Origin: Saccharopolyspora erythraea NRRL 2338
GTDB lineage: Bacteria; Actinomycetota; Actinomycetes; Mycobacteriales; Pseudonocardiaceae
Direction of reading: 5' to 3'
NCBI RefSeq assembly: GCF_000062885.1
Contig: NC_009142.1
Span: 310,001-374,000, forward strand
Length of the DNA stretch: 64,000 nucleotides
Notes under the pieces: model-generated
Told to the model about the DNA's origin: nothing
The model's database searches: none
The model's input: only the letters and a program-made list of their open reading frames with translations
Made by a program: the position numbers and the translations under genes
In this document: one piece after another, positions 8,634-16,974 of the stretch
Layout of the letters: each line of letters starts with the position of its first letter
How positions within the stretch are numbered: the stretch's first letter is position 1

Positions 8634-9125
8634 ATGCTTCCGCTGCAGGCGCGGACCGTGGAGCTCTGGCGCGAGCGCAACCCGGGGTTGGACACCTCGC
8701 CGATGGAGGTGGTCGCGCTGGTCAAGCGGGTGCGGGTGCTGCTCGACCGGGCCGTCGAGGACCTTTACGACGGTGCCGCGCTGACGAGCGCGGAGGTGGA
8801 GCTCCTGGTCCCGCTCCGGCACGCCGATGAACCGGTCACCGCGGCCCGCCTCGCCGCCCGCCTGGGCATGTCGCGGGCGGGCATCAGCAAGACCCTGGCG
8901 AAGCTGGAGAAGCGCGGGCTGATCACCCGCGCGGCCAACCCCGCCGACCGGCGCGCGGCCCTGATCCGCATGACGCCGGAGGGGGAGGAGGTCATCGACG
9001 ACCTGTTCCCGCGTGAGCTGGAGGCCCACGGCAAGCTGCTCGCGGGCCTGGGCGCGGATCGCCGGCGCGTGGTCGACGCCCTCACCCGCTTCGCGGAGGC
9101 CATGGAGGCGCAGCTGGAGGAGTGA
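8634..9125 (+). CDS. MarR family transcriptional regulator
   Basis: A 163-residue winged-helix repressor. The DNA-recognition helix region is TAARLAARLGMSRAGISKTLAKLEKRGLI (about residues 69-97, written from the translated gene in two parts: TAARLAARLGMS and RAGISKTLAKLEKRG). The wing follows with the conserved D-R-R (residues 104-106). N- and C-terminal helices would form the dimer interface. ATG 8634 was chosen; an in-frame GTG six bases upstream is equally possible. It is transcribed away from the CPYC-type oxidoreductase, its most likely target. Confidence 0.85.
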   Translation: MLPLQARTVELWRERNPGLDTSPMEVVALVKRVRVLLDRAVEDLYDGAALTSAEVELLVPLRHADEPVTAARLAARLGMSRAGISKTLAKLEKRGLITRAANPADRRAALIRMTPEGEEVIDDLFPRELEAHGKLLAGLGADRRRVVDALTRFAEAMEAQLEE

Positions 9126-9250
9126 CGCTGTTGTCCTGGTCGAGGGGTGGTGCTCCGCTTATCGTTGAGGCAGACCCTGGGTGCCAGTCGAACGTGCGTT
9201 TGTGTACCCATCCTGTGGAGATCGTCGCCGAGCGTGGCGATATTGGAGGC

Positions 9251-9814
9251 ATGTCCACGATGTCCTGGCCCGGTCACCTGCTGACCCTGGAGGAGTTCGA
9301 CCAGCTTCCGGAGGACAACTCGCGCAGGTACGAGCTCCAGGAAGGTGTCCTCCTCGTGACCCCGAAAGCCGCCACGCTGCACCAGCGCGTCGTACGGGCG
9401 CTGGGTTCCGTTCTCGTCGCGCAGCTACCTGCCGAATGGGAGGCGGTGCCCGACGTCGAGGTGGTCCTCAAGCACAAGTGGCCACCGACTGTGCGCATTC
9501 CGGATGTGCTGATCGCGCCCACGGAGTTGATCGACAAGAACCCGAACCGGTTGCAAGCAGCAGACGTGGCCGTCGCGGTCGAGGTCATCTCCCCGGGCTC
9601 CCGGCAGATGGACCAGGTGACCAAGCGCTATGAGTACGCGGCGGCGGGCATCCAGGGTTACTGGGTGCTGGAGACCGACGACGTCGTGAAGCTGACCGCG
9701 AGCCGCCTGATCGGCGAGGTCTACGAGGTGGACTTCTGCGGCGGCGGGATGTTCAAGACCGCACACCCCTTCGAGCTGACACTCGACCTGGACACACTGA
9801 TCAAACGGGCCTGA
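9251..9814 (+). CDS. Uma2 family (PD-(D/E)XK-fold) protein
   Basis: A 187-residue protein with the Uma2/DUF820 signature: LTLEEFDQLPED, YELQEGVLLV, then RIPDVLIAP and VAVEVISPGSRQMDQVTKRYEYAAAG in sequence, ending with GYWVLE. The conserved E, D and E-V-x-S-P residues match the restriction-endonuclease-like fold of the family. A nuclease role is presumed but not shown for most members. ATG 9251 follows GGAGGC. Such genes are often present in many copies in actinomycete genomes and move easily, so this one says little about its neighbours. Confidence 0.85.
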   Translation: MSTMSWPGHLLTLEEFDQLPEDNSRRYELQEGVLLVTPKAATLHQRVVRALGSVLVAQLPAEWEAVPDVEVVLKHKWPPTVRIPDVLIAPTELIDKNPNRLQAADVAVAVEVISPGSRQMDQVTKRYEYAAAGIQGYWVLETDDVVKLTASRLIGEVYEVDFCGGGMFKTAHPFELTLDLDTLIKRA

Positions 9815-9876
9815 CTCCGGGCACACGCCGTCGGCGACCGCCGAGGACGGTCGCTGACGACGCAGGCGATGCGAAT

Positions 9877-9931
9877 CCGCGCTTCGCGCGGTGGGCCCTA
9901 GCGGGCCGCTTGAAGCCCCGACTGGGGCTTC
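9877..9931 (-). repeat. Three-hairpin 3'-end element, copy A (dps)
   Basis: Read on the minus strand, three hairpins follow each other: GAAGCCCC-N4-GGGGCTTC (9931-9912), GGCCC-GCTA-GGGCC (9907-9894) and CCGCGC-GAA-GCGCGG (9891-9877). The dps stop codon overlaps the base of the first hairpin. A fourth inverted repeat (GCGACCG/CGGTCGC, 9834-9854) lies further toward the convergent Uma2 gene. The same three-part layout recurs at 34276, 34444 and 51280. It probably ends or protects the dps transcript. Confidence 0.75.
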
Positions 9932-10421
9932 AGGCGAGCTGCGCCTGCCACATCCAGTGCGACTTCTCCAGCTCGCTGGCGATGCTCAGCAGCAGGTCCT
10001 GGGTGACCAGGTCGGTCTTGTCCGTCTCGTCGATGCGCATGCGCACCCGGCTGATCAGCTCCGAAAGCGCCGAGACGATGTACTCGATCACCTCGCGGTC
10101 GTTCTTCCAGCCGGCGTCGAACTTCGGCATTCCGGAACCGGACGCGACCGTGCTCGACCGGCCGTCCGGAGAGACGCCGATGGCCGACGCCCGTTCGGCG
10201 ACGTCGTCGGCGAACGCCCGAGCGGTGTCGATCAGCTCGTCGAGCTGCAGGTGCACGTCCCGGAAGAACTTGCCCACGACGTTCCAGTGCGCCTGCTTGG
10301 CGACCAGGTGCAGGTCGATGAGGTCGAGCAGGGTGCCCTGCAGGGCCTTGCCGGTGACGTCGCGGTCGGAGTCGTTGAGTGCGCTGGTGATCGGCGCCTT
10401 GGCAGCCGTCTTCGTGGCCAT
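9930..10421 (-). CDS. dps: Dps family DNA-protecting ferritin-like protein
   Basis: A 163-residue Dps protein that oxidises and stores iron with hydrogen peroxide, and coats DNA in stress. The ferroxidase ligands are all visible with canonical spacing: His45 in AHWNVVG, His57 in DVHLQL, and Asp72 and Glu76 in ADDVAER. The N-terminal tail is short and Lys-rich (MATKTAAKAP), as in DNA-binding members. The ATG at 10421 follows GGAGGT by nine bases and was preferred over an upstream alternative at 10472. The stop overlaps a three-hairpin element. Confidence 0.95.
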   Translation of the reverse strand: MATKTAAKAPITSALNDSDRDVTGKALQGTLLDLIDLHLVAKQAHWNVVGKFFRDVHLQLDELIDTARAFADDVAERASAIGVSPDGRSSTVASGSGMPKFDAGWKNDREVIEYIVSALSELISRVRMRIDETDKTDLVTQDLLLSIASELEKSHWMWQAQLA

Positions 10422-10496
10422 GGGGCGGATACCTCCGTAGCGAGCTCCGTGGTTGGCAGTCAGTCTCCCCACGGGTTACCCACCTGCGCCCGAAGT

Positions 10497-11054
10497 TCAC
10501 CTGCGGCTGTTCGCGAAATCCACCACCTGCTGCCCGATCGTGCGCAGCGTCCGGGTGACTTTCTCGTCCTCGCTCTCGCCCTCCGGGCCGAGCTGGGTCT
10601 CCGCCGAGTTCACCGCCGCGCCGAGCGGGGTGGGCCAGCCGCGCAGCGAGTGCACCACCGAGCGCAGCGCCTGCAACGTCGTGACGGTGGCCTGCCAGCC
10701 GTAGGCGACGCCGATGCAGCCGACCGCGCGCCCGTCCAGGTAGACCCGCTCGTCGCCGCGCAGGTCCTCCACGTAGTCGAGGGCGTTCTTGATCAGGCCC
10801 GAGATGGTGCCGTGGTAGCCGGGGGAGGAGATGACCACGCCGTCGGCGGTGCGCAGTGCCTCGACGAGCTCGATCGCGTTCTCGGTGCGCTCGGGCACCT
10901 GCGGGTCGTAGAAGGGCAGGGCGAGGTCGCTGCCGGTGATCGCGCGGACCTTGGCGCCGGCGTCGCGGGCCCCGGCCAGGGCCGCCCGCATCGCGCGTTC
11001 GGACTGCGAGTCGGGCCGCACCGACCCGCCGATACCCACCACGGTCAACGTCAT
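10497..11054 (-). CDS. NADPH-dependent FMN reductase family flavoprotein
   Basis: A 185-residue flavodoxin-fold enzyme. The phosphate-binding loop for FMN is GGSVRPDSQS (residues 9-18), and the second FMN motif is SSPGYHGTISGLIKNALDYV, near residues 76-95. The length and motifs fit NADPH:FMN/quinone reductases of the SsuE/ChrR type. The ATG at 11054 has a GGAAGGA ribosome site. The gene sits just upstream of dps on the same strand (75 bp), so a joint oxidative-stress role is possible but not shown. Confidence 0.85.
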   Translation of the reverse strand: MTLTVVGIGGSVRPDSQSERAMRAALAGARDAGAKVRAITGSDLALPFYDPQVPERTENAIELVEALRTADGVVISSPGYHGTISGLIKNALDYVEDLRGDERVYLDGRAVGCIGVAYGWQATVTTLQALRSVVHSLRGWPTPLGAAVNSAETQLGPEGESEDEKVTRTLRTIGQQVVDFANSRR

Positions 11055-11177
11055 GCACGAAATCCTTCCATCAGCGTCCCCGGCGCGTCCGCCCGCAGGG
11101 ACGCCGGTCACGCGTGAAAGGTAACGCGTATGCCCTGTCCGGCAGGGCGGGGAGGAAAGCGTCACTCTCGAGGCGTC

Positions 11178-11202
11178 TTACACAAGGAACACTCCTGTGT
11201 AA
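11178..11202. repeat. Hairpin immediately upstream of tnpB
   Basis: TTACACA-A-GGA (11178-11188) pairs with TCCTGTGTAA (11193-11202) around an ACAC loop, with one bulged base. It abuts the ATG at 11204. It is probably part of the left end of the element, and it would also lie in the tnpB leader. Confidence 0.6.
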
Positions 11203-11203
11203 A

Positions 11204-12412
11204 ATGATCAGTGTGCGGAGGGCGTACAAGTGCCGGGCTTACCCGGACCGCGAACAGGCGGCCATGCTGAGCCGTACGTTCGGGTGTGTCCGCCTGGTCT
11301 GGAACAAGACTCTCGCTGAACGCCACCGTCGCTACCACGCCGAAGGAAAGCGGCTGTCGTACAAGGAGACCGACGCTGCACTGACGAGGTGGAAGCGCAC
11401 CGAGGAACTGGCGTTCTTGTCCGAGGTGTCGAGCGTGCCGTTGCAGCAGACCTTGCGGCACCAACACACCGCGTTCGCGAACTTCTTCGCCGGGCGCTCG
11501 CGCTACCCGCGCTTCAAGTCTCGCAACGGGCGGCAGTCGGCGCACTACACCCGCAGCGCATTCCGCATGCGCGACGGAAATCTGTACCTGGCCAAGACCA
11601 CCACTCCGCTGGAGTTCGTGTGGTCCTGGCCCGACATCGACATCACCACGCTCAATCCGACGATGGTCATCATCTCCCGCGAACCGGACGGCCGCTGGTA
11701 CGTCACCTTCGCCGTCGACACCGACGACCCGGTACCCGAACCGGAGACCGGGCACACCGTGGGCGTTGACCTCGGAGTGAAGGACTTCGCCGTCACCTCA
11801 GACGGTGAGCGGATCGCAAACCCCCGTCATCTGGAGCGCAAGGCCCGCAACCTGGCCCGGTATCAGCGGATGATGGCGCGCAAGCAGCGCGGTTCGGTGA
11901 ACCGGCGCAAAGCCAAACAGCGGGTGGCTCGTGCGCACCGCAAGGTGCACAACACGCGTCAGGACTTCCTGCACCGCACCTCCACCCGGCTCGTGCGCAG
12001 CGCGGATGTGATCGCGGTCGAAGACCTCGCGGTCAAGAACATGGTCGGCAACAAGCGCCTCGCCCGCGTGATCTCCGACTGCGGATGGGGCGAGTTCCGC
12101 CGCCAACTGGAGTACAAGACCGAACGAGCGGGCAAGACCCTCGTGGTCGTGGACCGCTGGTACCCGTCGTCCAAGACGTGCTCGTACTGCGGTCACCTCC
12201 TGGGGCACCTGAAGCTTTCCGTCCGGGCATGGACGTGCCCGAATTGCCGCACCCGGCACGATCGGGACCACAACGCGGCGAAGAACATCCTGGCCGCTGG
12301 TCTAGCGGTTGCTGCCTGTGGAGCTGATGTGAGACGGGGCGAGCTTGCTCGCGCGCGGTCGGCGACGAAGCAGGAAACCCAACCCGCGAGGGTTGGAACC
12401 CCCCGCCTCTGA
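11204..12412 (+). CDS. tnpB: TnpB, RNA-guided endonuclease of IS200/IS605 elements
   Basis: A 402-residue TnpB with all catalytic residues of the split RuvC-like site: Asp189 in GVDLGVKDF, Glu273 in IAVEDLAVKN and Asp355 in RDHNAAKNIL. The zinc ribbon between the last two is complete (Cys326, Cys329, Cys345, Cys348: CSYCG and CPNC). The N-terminal OrfB_IS605 region (RRAYKCRAYPDREQ, VWNKTLAE) is intact. TnpB proteins cut DNA next to a short element-specific motif, guided by an RNA from the element's right end, and help retain the element. ATG 11204 was chosen because the N-terminus from there matches the family; the reading upstream crosses the left-end hairpin. Confidence 0.95.
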   Translation: MISVRRAYKCRAYPDREQAAMLSRTFGCVRLVWNKTLAERHRRYHAEGKRLSYKETDAALTRWKRTEELAFLSEVSSVPLQQTLRHQHTAFANFFAGRSRYPRFKSRNGRQSAHYTRSAFRMRDGNLYLAKTTTPLEFVWSWPDIDITTLNPTMVIISREPDGRWYVTFAVDTDDPVPEPETGHTVGVDLGVKDFAVTSDGERIANPRHLERKARNLARYQRMMARKQRGSVNRRKAKQRVARAHRKVHNTRQDFLHRTSTRLVRSADVIAVEDLAVKNMVGNKRLARVISDCGWGEFRRQLEYKTERAGKTLVVVDRWYPSSKTCSYCGHLLGHLKLSVRAWTCPNCRTRHDRDHNAAKNILAAGLAVAACGADVRRGELARARSATKQETQPARVGTPRL

Positions 12413-12432
12413 CGGGGGAGGAAGTCAAGCTA
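12300..12432 (+). ncRNA. Putative omega RNA (guide RNA) of TnpB
   Basis: The 3' end of tnpB and the following bases hold two compact hairpins (12379-12396 and 12400-12418) and end in GGAAGTCAAG. In characterised TnpB systems the guide scaffold overlaps the tnpB 3' end and the right end of the element, and the guide is the flanking DNA. The same layout is seen here, so an omega RNA with a guide starting near 12430 is predicted. Its ends are inferred, not seen. Confidence 0.5.
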
Positions 12433-12561
12433 CGACCTCCAGCGAAGGTCTTCAAAACCACTGGCCGGGCGAGCCCGGGAACCGCGCGGCGGCAGTGCCG
12501 CGCGCCACGCTACTTGCGGGTAACCTCCTTTCCGACTGTCCTAGCCCGGGAAGGTTCGTCC

Positions 12562-13638
12562 ATGCCGAAGGCCATCGAACGAGTAGCGCTCCAGGCGCAG
12601 GCGCTCGCGCTGCGCACCGCCCTCGCGTTGCCCAGCCCGGTACGCCGGGCCATCGCGGGCCCACCGATCCGCATCGACGGCGGCGAGCTCGCCCTCGACG
12701 CGCAGCTGCTGCTCAAGCTGCAGCACCTCAGCGGCCACCGGAACCTCTCGGCGCCGACCGTCGAGCTCGCGCGGGCGGCGATGCTGCAGTCGACCCACCT
12801 GCTGCCGAAGGCGCCTGTCAGCGGCGTGTCGGTCGGCGAACGCAGGGTCCCGGGCGCCACCGGCGAACTGGCCGCCCGGCTGTACCGGCCGCTCCAGCTG
12901 ACCGAACCCGGTGAGCTGCTGGTCTTCTACCACGGCGGCGGGTTCGTCATCGGCGACCTGGAAAGCCACGACGACATGTGCCGCTTCCTGGCCAAGCACG
13001 CCGGCATCAGGGTGCTGTCGGTGGAGTACCGGCTCGCCCCGGAGAGCCGCTTCCCGGCGGCGTTCGACGACGCGCTCGCCGCCTACCGCTACGCGGTGGA
13101 CAACGCGGCCGCGCTGGGCAGCTCGCCGGAGGCGATCGCGGTCGGCGGCGACAGCGCGGGCGGCAACCTGGCGGCGGTGGTCGCCTACCACGCGGCCCGT
13201 TCCGGCCTGCCCAAGCCGAGCCTGCAACTGCTGCTCTACCCGGCGGTCGACGCGACCAAGCGCCGCCGCTCCCGCGAGCTGTTCGGCGAGGGCTTCCTGC
13301 TCACCGACCGCGACATGGACTGGTTCATGGACCACTACGCGCCCGACGTCGGCGAGCGCGGGGACGACCGGCTGTCGGTGCTGCTGGCCGAAGACCTGAC
13401 CGGGCTGTCGCCGGCCTACGTGGTCACCGCGGGCTTCGACCCGCTGCGTGACGAGGGCCGCGCCTACGCCGAGCGCCTGGCGGAGGATGGCGTCCCGGTG
13501 ATCGAGCGCTGCTTCGACGACCTCATCCACGGCTTCGCCAGCCTGCGGCGCGCCGGCGGACGCTTCGGCGAGGCCATGTTCGAGATCGCCGGCACACTGC
13601 GCGCCGCGCTGGCCCTGCGCGTCGACCAGCAGCGCTAG
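12562..13638 (+). CDS. Alpha/beta hydrolase, hormone-sensitive-lipase-type esterase
   Basis: A 358-residue carboxylesterase of the HSL (family IV) group. The oxyanion motif HGGG is at residues 124-127. The nucleophile is Ser198 in GGDSAGGN, and the other triad members are Asp293 (GFDPLRDEG) and His323 (IHGF). A roughly 110-residue N-terminal cap precedes the core. It would hydrolyse short acyl esters in the cytoplasm; no signal peptide is visible. The ATG at 12562 begins the conserved N-terminus. The 128-bp gap upstream holds the right flank of the TnpB element and the hairpin GCGCGGC/GCCGCGC near 12484-12505. Confidence 0.88.
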   Translation: MPKAIERVALQAQALALRTALALPSPVRRAIAGPPIRIDGGELALDAQLLLKLQHLSGHRNLSAPTVELARAAMLQSTHLLPKAPVSGVSVGERRVPGATGELAARLYRPLQLTEPGELLVFYHGGGFVIGDLESHDDMCRFLAKHAGIRVLSVEYRLAPESRFPAAFDDALAAYRYAVDNAAALGSSPEAIAVGGDSAGGNLAAVVAYHAARSGLPKPSLQLLLYPAVDATKRRRSRELFGEGFLLTDRDMDWFMDHYAPDVGERGDDRLSVLLAEDLTGLSPAYVVTAGFDPLRDEGRAYAERLAEDGVPVIERCFDDLIHGFASLRRAGGRFGEAMFEIAGTLRAALALRVDQQR

Positions 13639-13672
13639 TCCGCGCGTCTGACCTGCGCCGCTCGGGACTGGG

Positions 13673-13735
13673 CTGTGGCGCCGCTGCGGCTCTGACCTGT
13701 GGCGCCGCTGCGGGGCTCCTGTGGCGCCGCTGCGG
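13673..13735. repeat. Triplicated 17-bp direct repeat after the esterase gene
   Basis: CTGTGGCGCCGCTGCGG occurs three times (13673-13689, 13697-13713, 13719-13735) at 24- and 22-bp spacing between two convergent stops. Each copy contains the palindrome GGCGCC. It may be a slipped-strand duplication of a weak terminator. No coding function is seen. Confidence 0.85.
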
Positions 13736-13750
13736 GCCTGAGCTGCCGGG

Positions 13751-14230
13751 CTATCCCTGCGCGTGTGACCAGAAGCCCTCGTGCGGAACCAGGGCCTCCT
13801 CGGCCAGCAGCGGTCCCTCGACCGCGATGGTGCGCGACGCCCTGGCGAACACGTCGGCGGCGGGCAGGTCCAGCCCGGGGCGCTGCTCGCCGCGGAAGGA
13901 CGCCAGCCGCCTGCCGTCCAGCGCGAAGACCAGCCGGCCGACGCCGGACGACACCATCGCCGCTGAGCACATCGCGCAGTTCTCGCAGCTGGTGTACATC
14001 GTGGTCGCGGCGGACGTGGCGGGGTCGAGGTGCCGCGCGGCCCACACGGCGAGCTTCAGCTCGGGGTGCGCGCTGATGTCCCGGTCGGTGCGCACGGTGT
14101 TGACGTCCTCGGCGAGCACCGCGCCGTCGGGGCCGACCAGCAGCGATCCGAAGGGCTCGTCGCCGCTTTCGCGCGCCCGCGCGCTCAGCTCGATCGCGCG
14201 GCGCAGGTGCCGCAGGTCGTCGTCGGTCAC
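13751..14230 (-). CDS. Nucleoside/guanine deaminase-like protein (CDA superfamily)
   Basis: A 159-residue zinc-dependent deaminase of the cytidine/deoxycytidylate deaminase superfamily. The zinc ligand motifs are SAHPELKLAVWAAR, where the usual H-A-E reads H-P-E, and TSCENCAMCSAAM, which supplies two Cys. This pattern resembles bacterial guanine deaminases and tRNA-type deaminases rather than cytidine deaminase. The proton-shuttling Glu is kept, so activity is expected. The GTG at 14230 has a GGAGGG site; the upstream in-frame ATG lacks one. The substrate is not determined. Confidence 0.8.
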   Translation of the reverse strand: MTDDDLRHLRRAIELSARARESGDEPFGSLLVGPDGAVLAEDVNTVRTDRDISAHPELKLAVWAARHLDPATSAATTMYTSCENCAMCSAAMVSSGVGRLVFALDGRRLASFRGEQRPGLDLPAADVFARASRTIAVEGPLLAEEALVPHEGFWSHAQG

Positions 14231-14326
14231 GGTCCCTCCCGGGTCGGCGGTGCTCCCAGTCTCGCGCGAATGGGCGCGGTGCCGCCGCGCAGCCGCAGCG
14301 ATCAACCGCGCGTGCGTCGGCCGGCG

Positions 14327-16795
14327 CTACGCCTCCGAGCCGACCAGCTCCCGGAGCCGGTCGAGCAGCTCCTCCCGGCTCTGGCAGCCGAGGCGCTGGC
14401 GGATGCGGCCGATGTGGTGCTCGACGGTCTTGGCCGAGATGAACAGCCGCTTGCCCACCTGCTTGTAGGTGAGCCCGGCCAGCACGAGCTGCGCGACCTC
14501 GCGTTCGCGGTCGCTGAGCAGCTCGCCCTCGCCCGCGTTGGCCGACATCGCCCGCGGCCGGGGCTGCTTGCCCTGCAGCGCGCGGGCGCACTCCAGCAGC
14601 GAGAGCATGGCCTTGCGGTCGGTGGTGCGGATCGCGGCCTGACCGGCGAGCCGGGCCCCGTCCCAGGTCAGGCCCGCCGCGTGCAGGCCGCGGGCGGCGC
14701 GTTCGGCCTCGTCCTGGTCGACCTGCCCGTCCAGCACGCGCAGCCACATCCGCGCGGCCTCGGCCATGGCCGCCGACATCGGGTTGTGGTGGGCGGTCTC
14801 GCCCAGGTCGGCGGCGTGCCGGGCGGCGGAGTCCATGTCCTCCACGACCACCGCCGCCTGCAGGCACTTCCAGGTCAGCATCGACGTCCACAGCGGCGGG
14901 TTGCCGAGCGCGCTCAGCAGCGCCTGTGCCTCGTGCAGGTACGGGGTCAGCCAGTCCTGGTCGTGCAGGCGGGCGGTCGCGACCACGAGTTCGCCCAGCG
15001 GCAGCAGGCAGAACAGATCCGGAGAGTGCTCGGCGGCGGCCTGCCGCGCCTGGCCGCGGATCGCAGTGAGAGCGGTCATGTCGTTGTCGCGCCCGGCGAT
15101 CCCGGCGTGCAGGGCGGTGGCGAGCAGCCGGTCGCGGGCGGCGAGCTCGGAAGGCACCGAGCCCAGCGCCTGCCGCGCGGTCACCGTGTCGCCGCGCATC
15201 AACGGCACCCACGCGGCGAGCAGCCGGTGCCGCACCTCCAGCAGCGGTCCGCCGCTGCCCGACTCGACGGCCTTGGCCAGCGACGACTCGGCGACGTCGA
15301 GCTCGCCGCAGTGCAGCGCGACGGTGGCGGCGATGGCCGCCGGGCTGTCGGGCAGCATCACCCCCGGCCCGACCGGGTCGGCCAGCGCGGCGGCTCTGAC
15401 CAGCGTGGAAAGCGCGCTGGTCGCCGCACCGGTGACCGACTCGCGAACGCCGCCGGCGAGTTTCGCCGCCGCGCCGGAGAGCGAGGTGGGAGGGCCGGAC
15501 TCGCGCCGCGAGCTCAGCAGCTCGTCGGCTTCGCGCAGCCGTCCGGTGCCGACCAGGCCGACCGCGGCGTAGGCGGTGTCGCCGGACCAGCGCAGGTTGT
15601 CGACGGACCACGCGCACAGGTCGGCGGACTGCGCGAGCAGCCCGCGGTGGGCCAGCACGCTCGCCGCGACCTGCACGCCCAGTGCGCGGTCGGGGACGGC
15701 GGGGTCGACGATCACCCGGTCGGCCAGCCGCAGCGCCTCGTCCAGCCGCCCCGCGGCGGCGGCGGCCCGGGCGCGGCGGGCCGCGACCCGCGACTCCGGG
15801 ACGCCCGCCGAGACCGCCGCGTCGAACAGGCGGCCCGCCAGCTCGGGAGCCTCGGCCAGCGCCTCGTCGCCGCCCTTCTCGAAGGCGGCCGAGAGCGTCG
15901 CCTCGGGCAGCAGCGCCACCCGGGCGCCGAGCAGCGGGCGGACCAGCGGCAGCACTGGTCCGCCGTGCGCGAGCTGCGCGTCGACCAGCCGCCGCACGAT
16001 GCCGAGCCGCACCTCCAGCGGGGTCAGCAGCTGGGCGGCGGCCCGCACGATCGGCCACGGCATGTCGTGGTCGTCCACCAGGCCGCCCGAGCGCACCGAC
16101 GCCAGCGCTCCCGCGACGTGGCCCGGGTCGAGCTCGAGGACCGAGGCGAGCACCTCCGGGTGCGGGGCGGCGCCGACCGACATCGCCGTCACGCACGCCC
16201 GCGCGTGCTCGCCGAGCTGGTCGAAGTCGTGGCGGAACTGCTCCAGCGCGAGCCGGGGCAGCGTCCTGTCCCCGAGCTGCGAGGGGTCGATCGTGCCGGT
16301 GACGCGTCCGACGAACCGCGGCACGCCGCCGGTCTGCTCGATCAGCCAGTCGATCCACTCCCGCGACGCCGGCCCGGGGAGCCCGCGCGCGACCTCGTCG
16401 CGGCCGAGGCCGGTCAGCAGCACCGGCGCCCCGAGGGTGGCGATCAGCTCGGAGAGCGCGTGCGAGCGCGGTCCCGGGCGGTAGGCGACGACGACCCGGG
16501 CTCCGGGCTTCTCGGCGATCGCGCGCAGCGCGTACAGCGAGGTCTCGTCGAGCAGGTGCGCGTCGTCGACGAGGTGCGCCCCGTCCCGCGACGCGTCCGG
16601 TGACGACGACACGGGGATGCCCGCGGCCTGGTAGATCCCGGCGAGCTGGGACAGCAGCGCGCTCTTGCCGTATCCGCCGGCGCCCTGGATCCCAGCGACC
16701 ACCGGAGCGGCGGGCTCGGCCGCGATGGCAGCCCGCAGCCCTGCTGCGTGCACCCCGGCCGCCGACGCGGCCTGCGGGTTCGTCGGGTGGTTCAA
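14327..16795 (-). CDS. LuxR-type ATPase regulator, IniR-like
   Basis: An 822-residue regulator of the large STAND/LAL type. The N-terminal P-loop is GAGGYGKSALL (about residues 38-48), with a Walker B-like HLVDDAHLLDE near 76. A long helical, probably TPR-like middle follows, then a C-terminal LuxR helix-turn-helix (LSDREREVAQLVLAGLTYKQ, then KTVEHHIGRIRQRLG). It is very close in size and layout to mycobacterial Rv0339c/IniR, the regulator encoded next to iniBAC, and it lies beside iniB-like genes here too. The TTG at 16795 is preceded by AGAAGGA. It probably senses an envelope-stress ligand and controls the Hsp70-iniBAC module; the ligand cannot be read from the sequence. Confidence 0.8.
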   Translation of the reverse strand: MNHPTNPQAASAAGVHAAGLRAAIAAEPAAPVVAGIQGAGGYGKSALLSQLAGIYQAAGIPVSSSPDASRDGAHLVDDAHLLDETSLYALRAIAEKPGARVVVAYRPGPRSHALSELIATLGAPVLLTGLGRDEVARGLPGPASREWIDWLIEQTGGVPRFVGRVTGTIDPSQLGDRTLPRLALEQFRHDFDQLGEHARACVTAMSVGAAPHPEVLASVLELDPGHVAGALASVRSGGLVDDHDMPWPIVRAAAQLLTPLEVRLGIVRRLVDAQLAHGGPVLPLVRPLLGARVALLPEATLSAAFEKGGDEALAEAPELAGRLFDAAVSAGVPESRVAARRARAAAAAGRLDEALRLADRVIVDPAVPDRALGVQVAASVLAHRGLLAQSADLCAWSVDNLRWSGDTAYAAVGLVGTGRLREADELLSSRRESGPPTSLSGAAAKLAGGVRESVTGAATSALSTLVRAAALADPVGPGVMLPDSPAAIAATVALHCGELDVAESSLAKAVESGSGGPLLEVRHRLLAAWVPLMRGDTVTARQALGSVPSELAARDRLLATALHAGIAGRDNDMTALTAIRGQARQAAAEHSPDLFCLLPLGELVVATARLHDQDWLTPYLHEAQALLSALGNPPLWTSMLTWKCLQAAVVVEDMDSAARHAADLGETAHHNPMSAAMAEAARMWLRVLDGQVDQDEAERAARGLHAAGLTWDGARLAGQAAIRTTDRKAMLSLLECARALQGKQPRPRAMSANAGEGELLSDREREVAQLVLAGLTYKQVGKRLFISAKTVEHHIGRIRQRLGCQSREELLDRLRELVGSEA

Positions 16796-16974
16796 GCGCG
16801 TTCCTTCTCGAATGCCGTACCAGTCGATCGTGCAACCGCTTGGCGGGGTCCGGCTGTCTACTCACCAGTAGTGCCGGTTCTGTTGTAGCTGGTGGCCGAT
16901 CGGCGTTGAACGGCTACCTCGGGTTCTGCTTCTCGTACTTGCAGTTGTCGGTGCTCGCCCGGCGGGCCGCGGGT

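Larger units (their letters stand above)
11129..12430 (+). mobile_element. Solitary TnpB element (IS200/IS605 family, IS1341-type)
   Basis: An intact tnpB is flanked by small hairpins and has no tnpA nearby. On the left are GCCCTG-TCCGG-CAGGGC (11132-11148) and the hairpin at 11178-11202. On the right are CCAACCC-GCGA-GGGTTGG (12379-12396) and CCCCCG/CGGGGG (12400-12418). Subterminal hairpins instead of inverted terminal repeats fit this family. The exact ends are estimated: both flanks contain GGGGAGGAA, at about 11149 and 12414. Without tnpA it could be mobilised only in trans. Confidence 0.6.

Noticed and set aside
9834-9931. CRISPR-like array in the dps/Uma2 gap
   Set aside because: The palindromes differ in sequence and there are no equal spacers or direct repeats; a hairpin cluster fits better.
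13635-16865. A 1076-residue minus-strand reading overlapping the LuxR regulator
   Set aside because: It is an Arg/Ala/Pro-rich shadow of the regulator in another frame; motifs such as the P-loop and LuxR HTH belong to the 822-residue frame.
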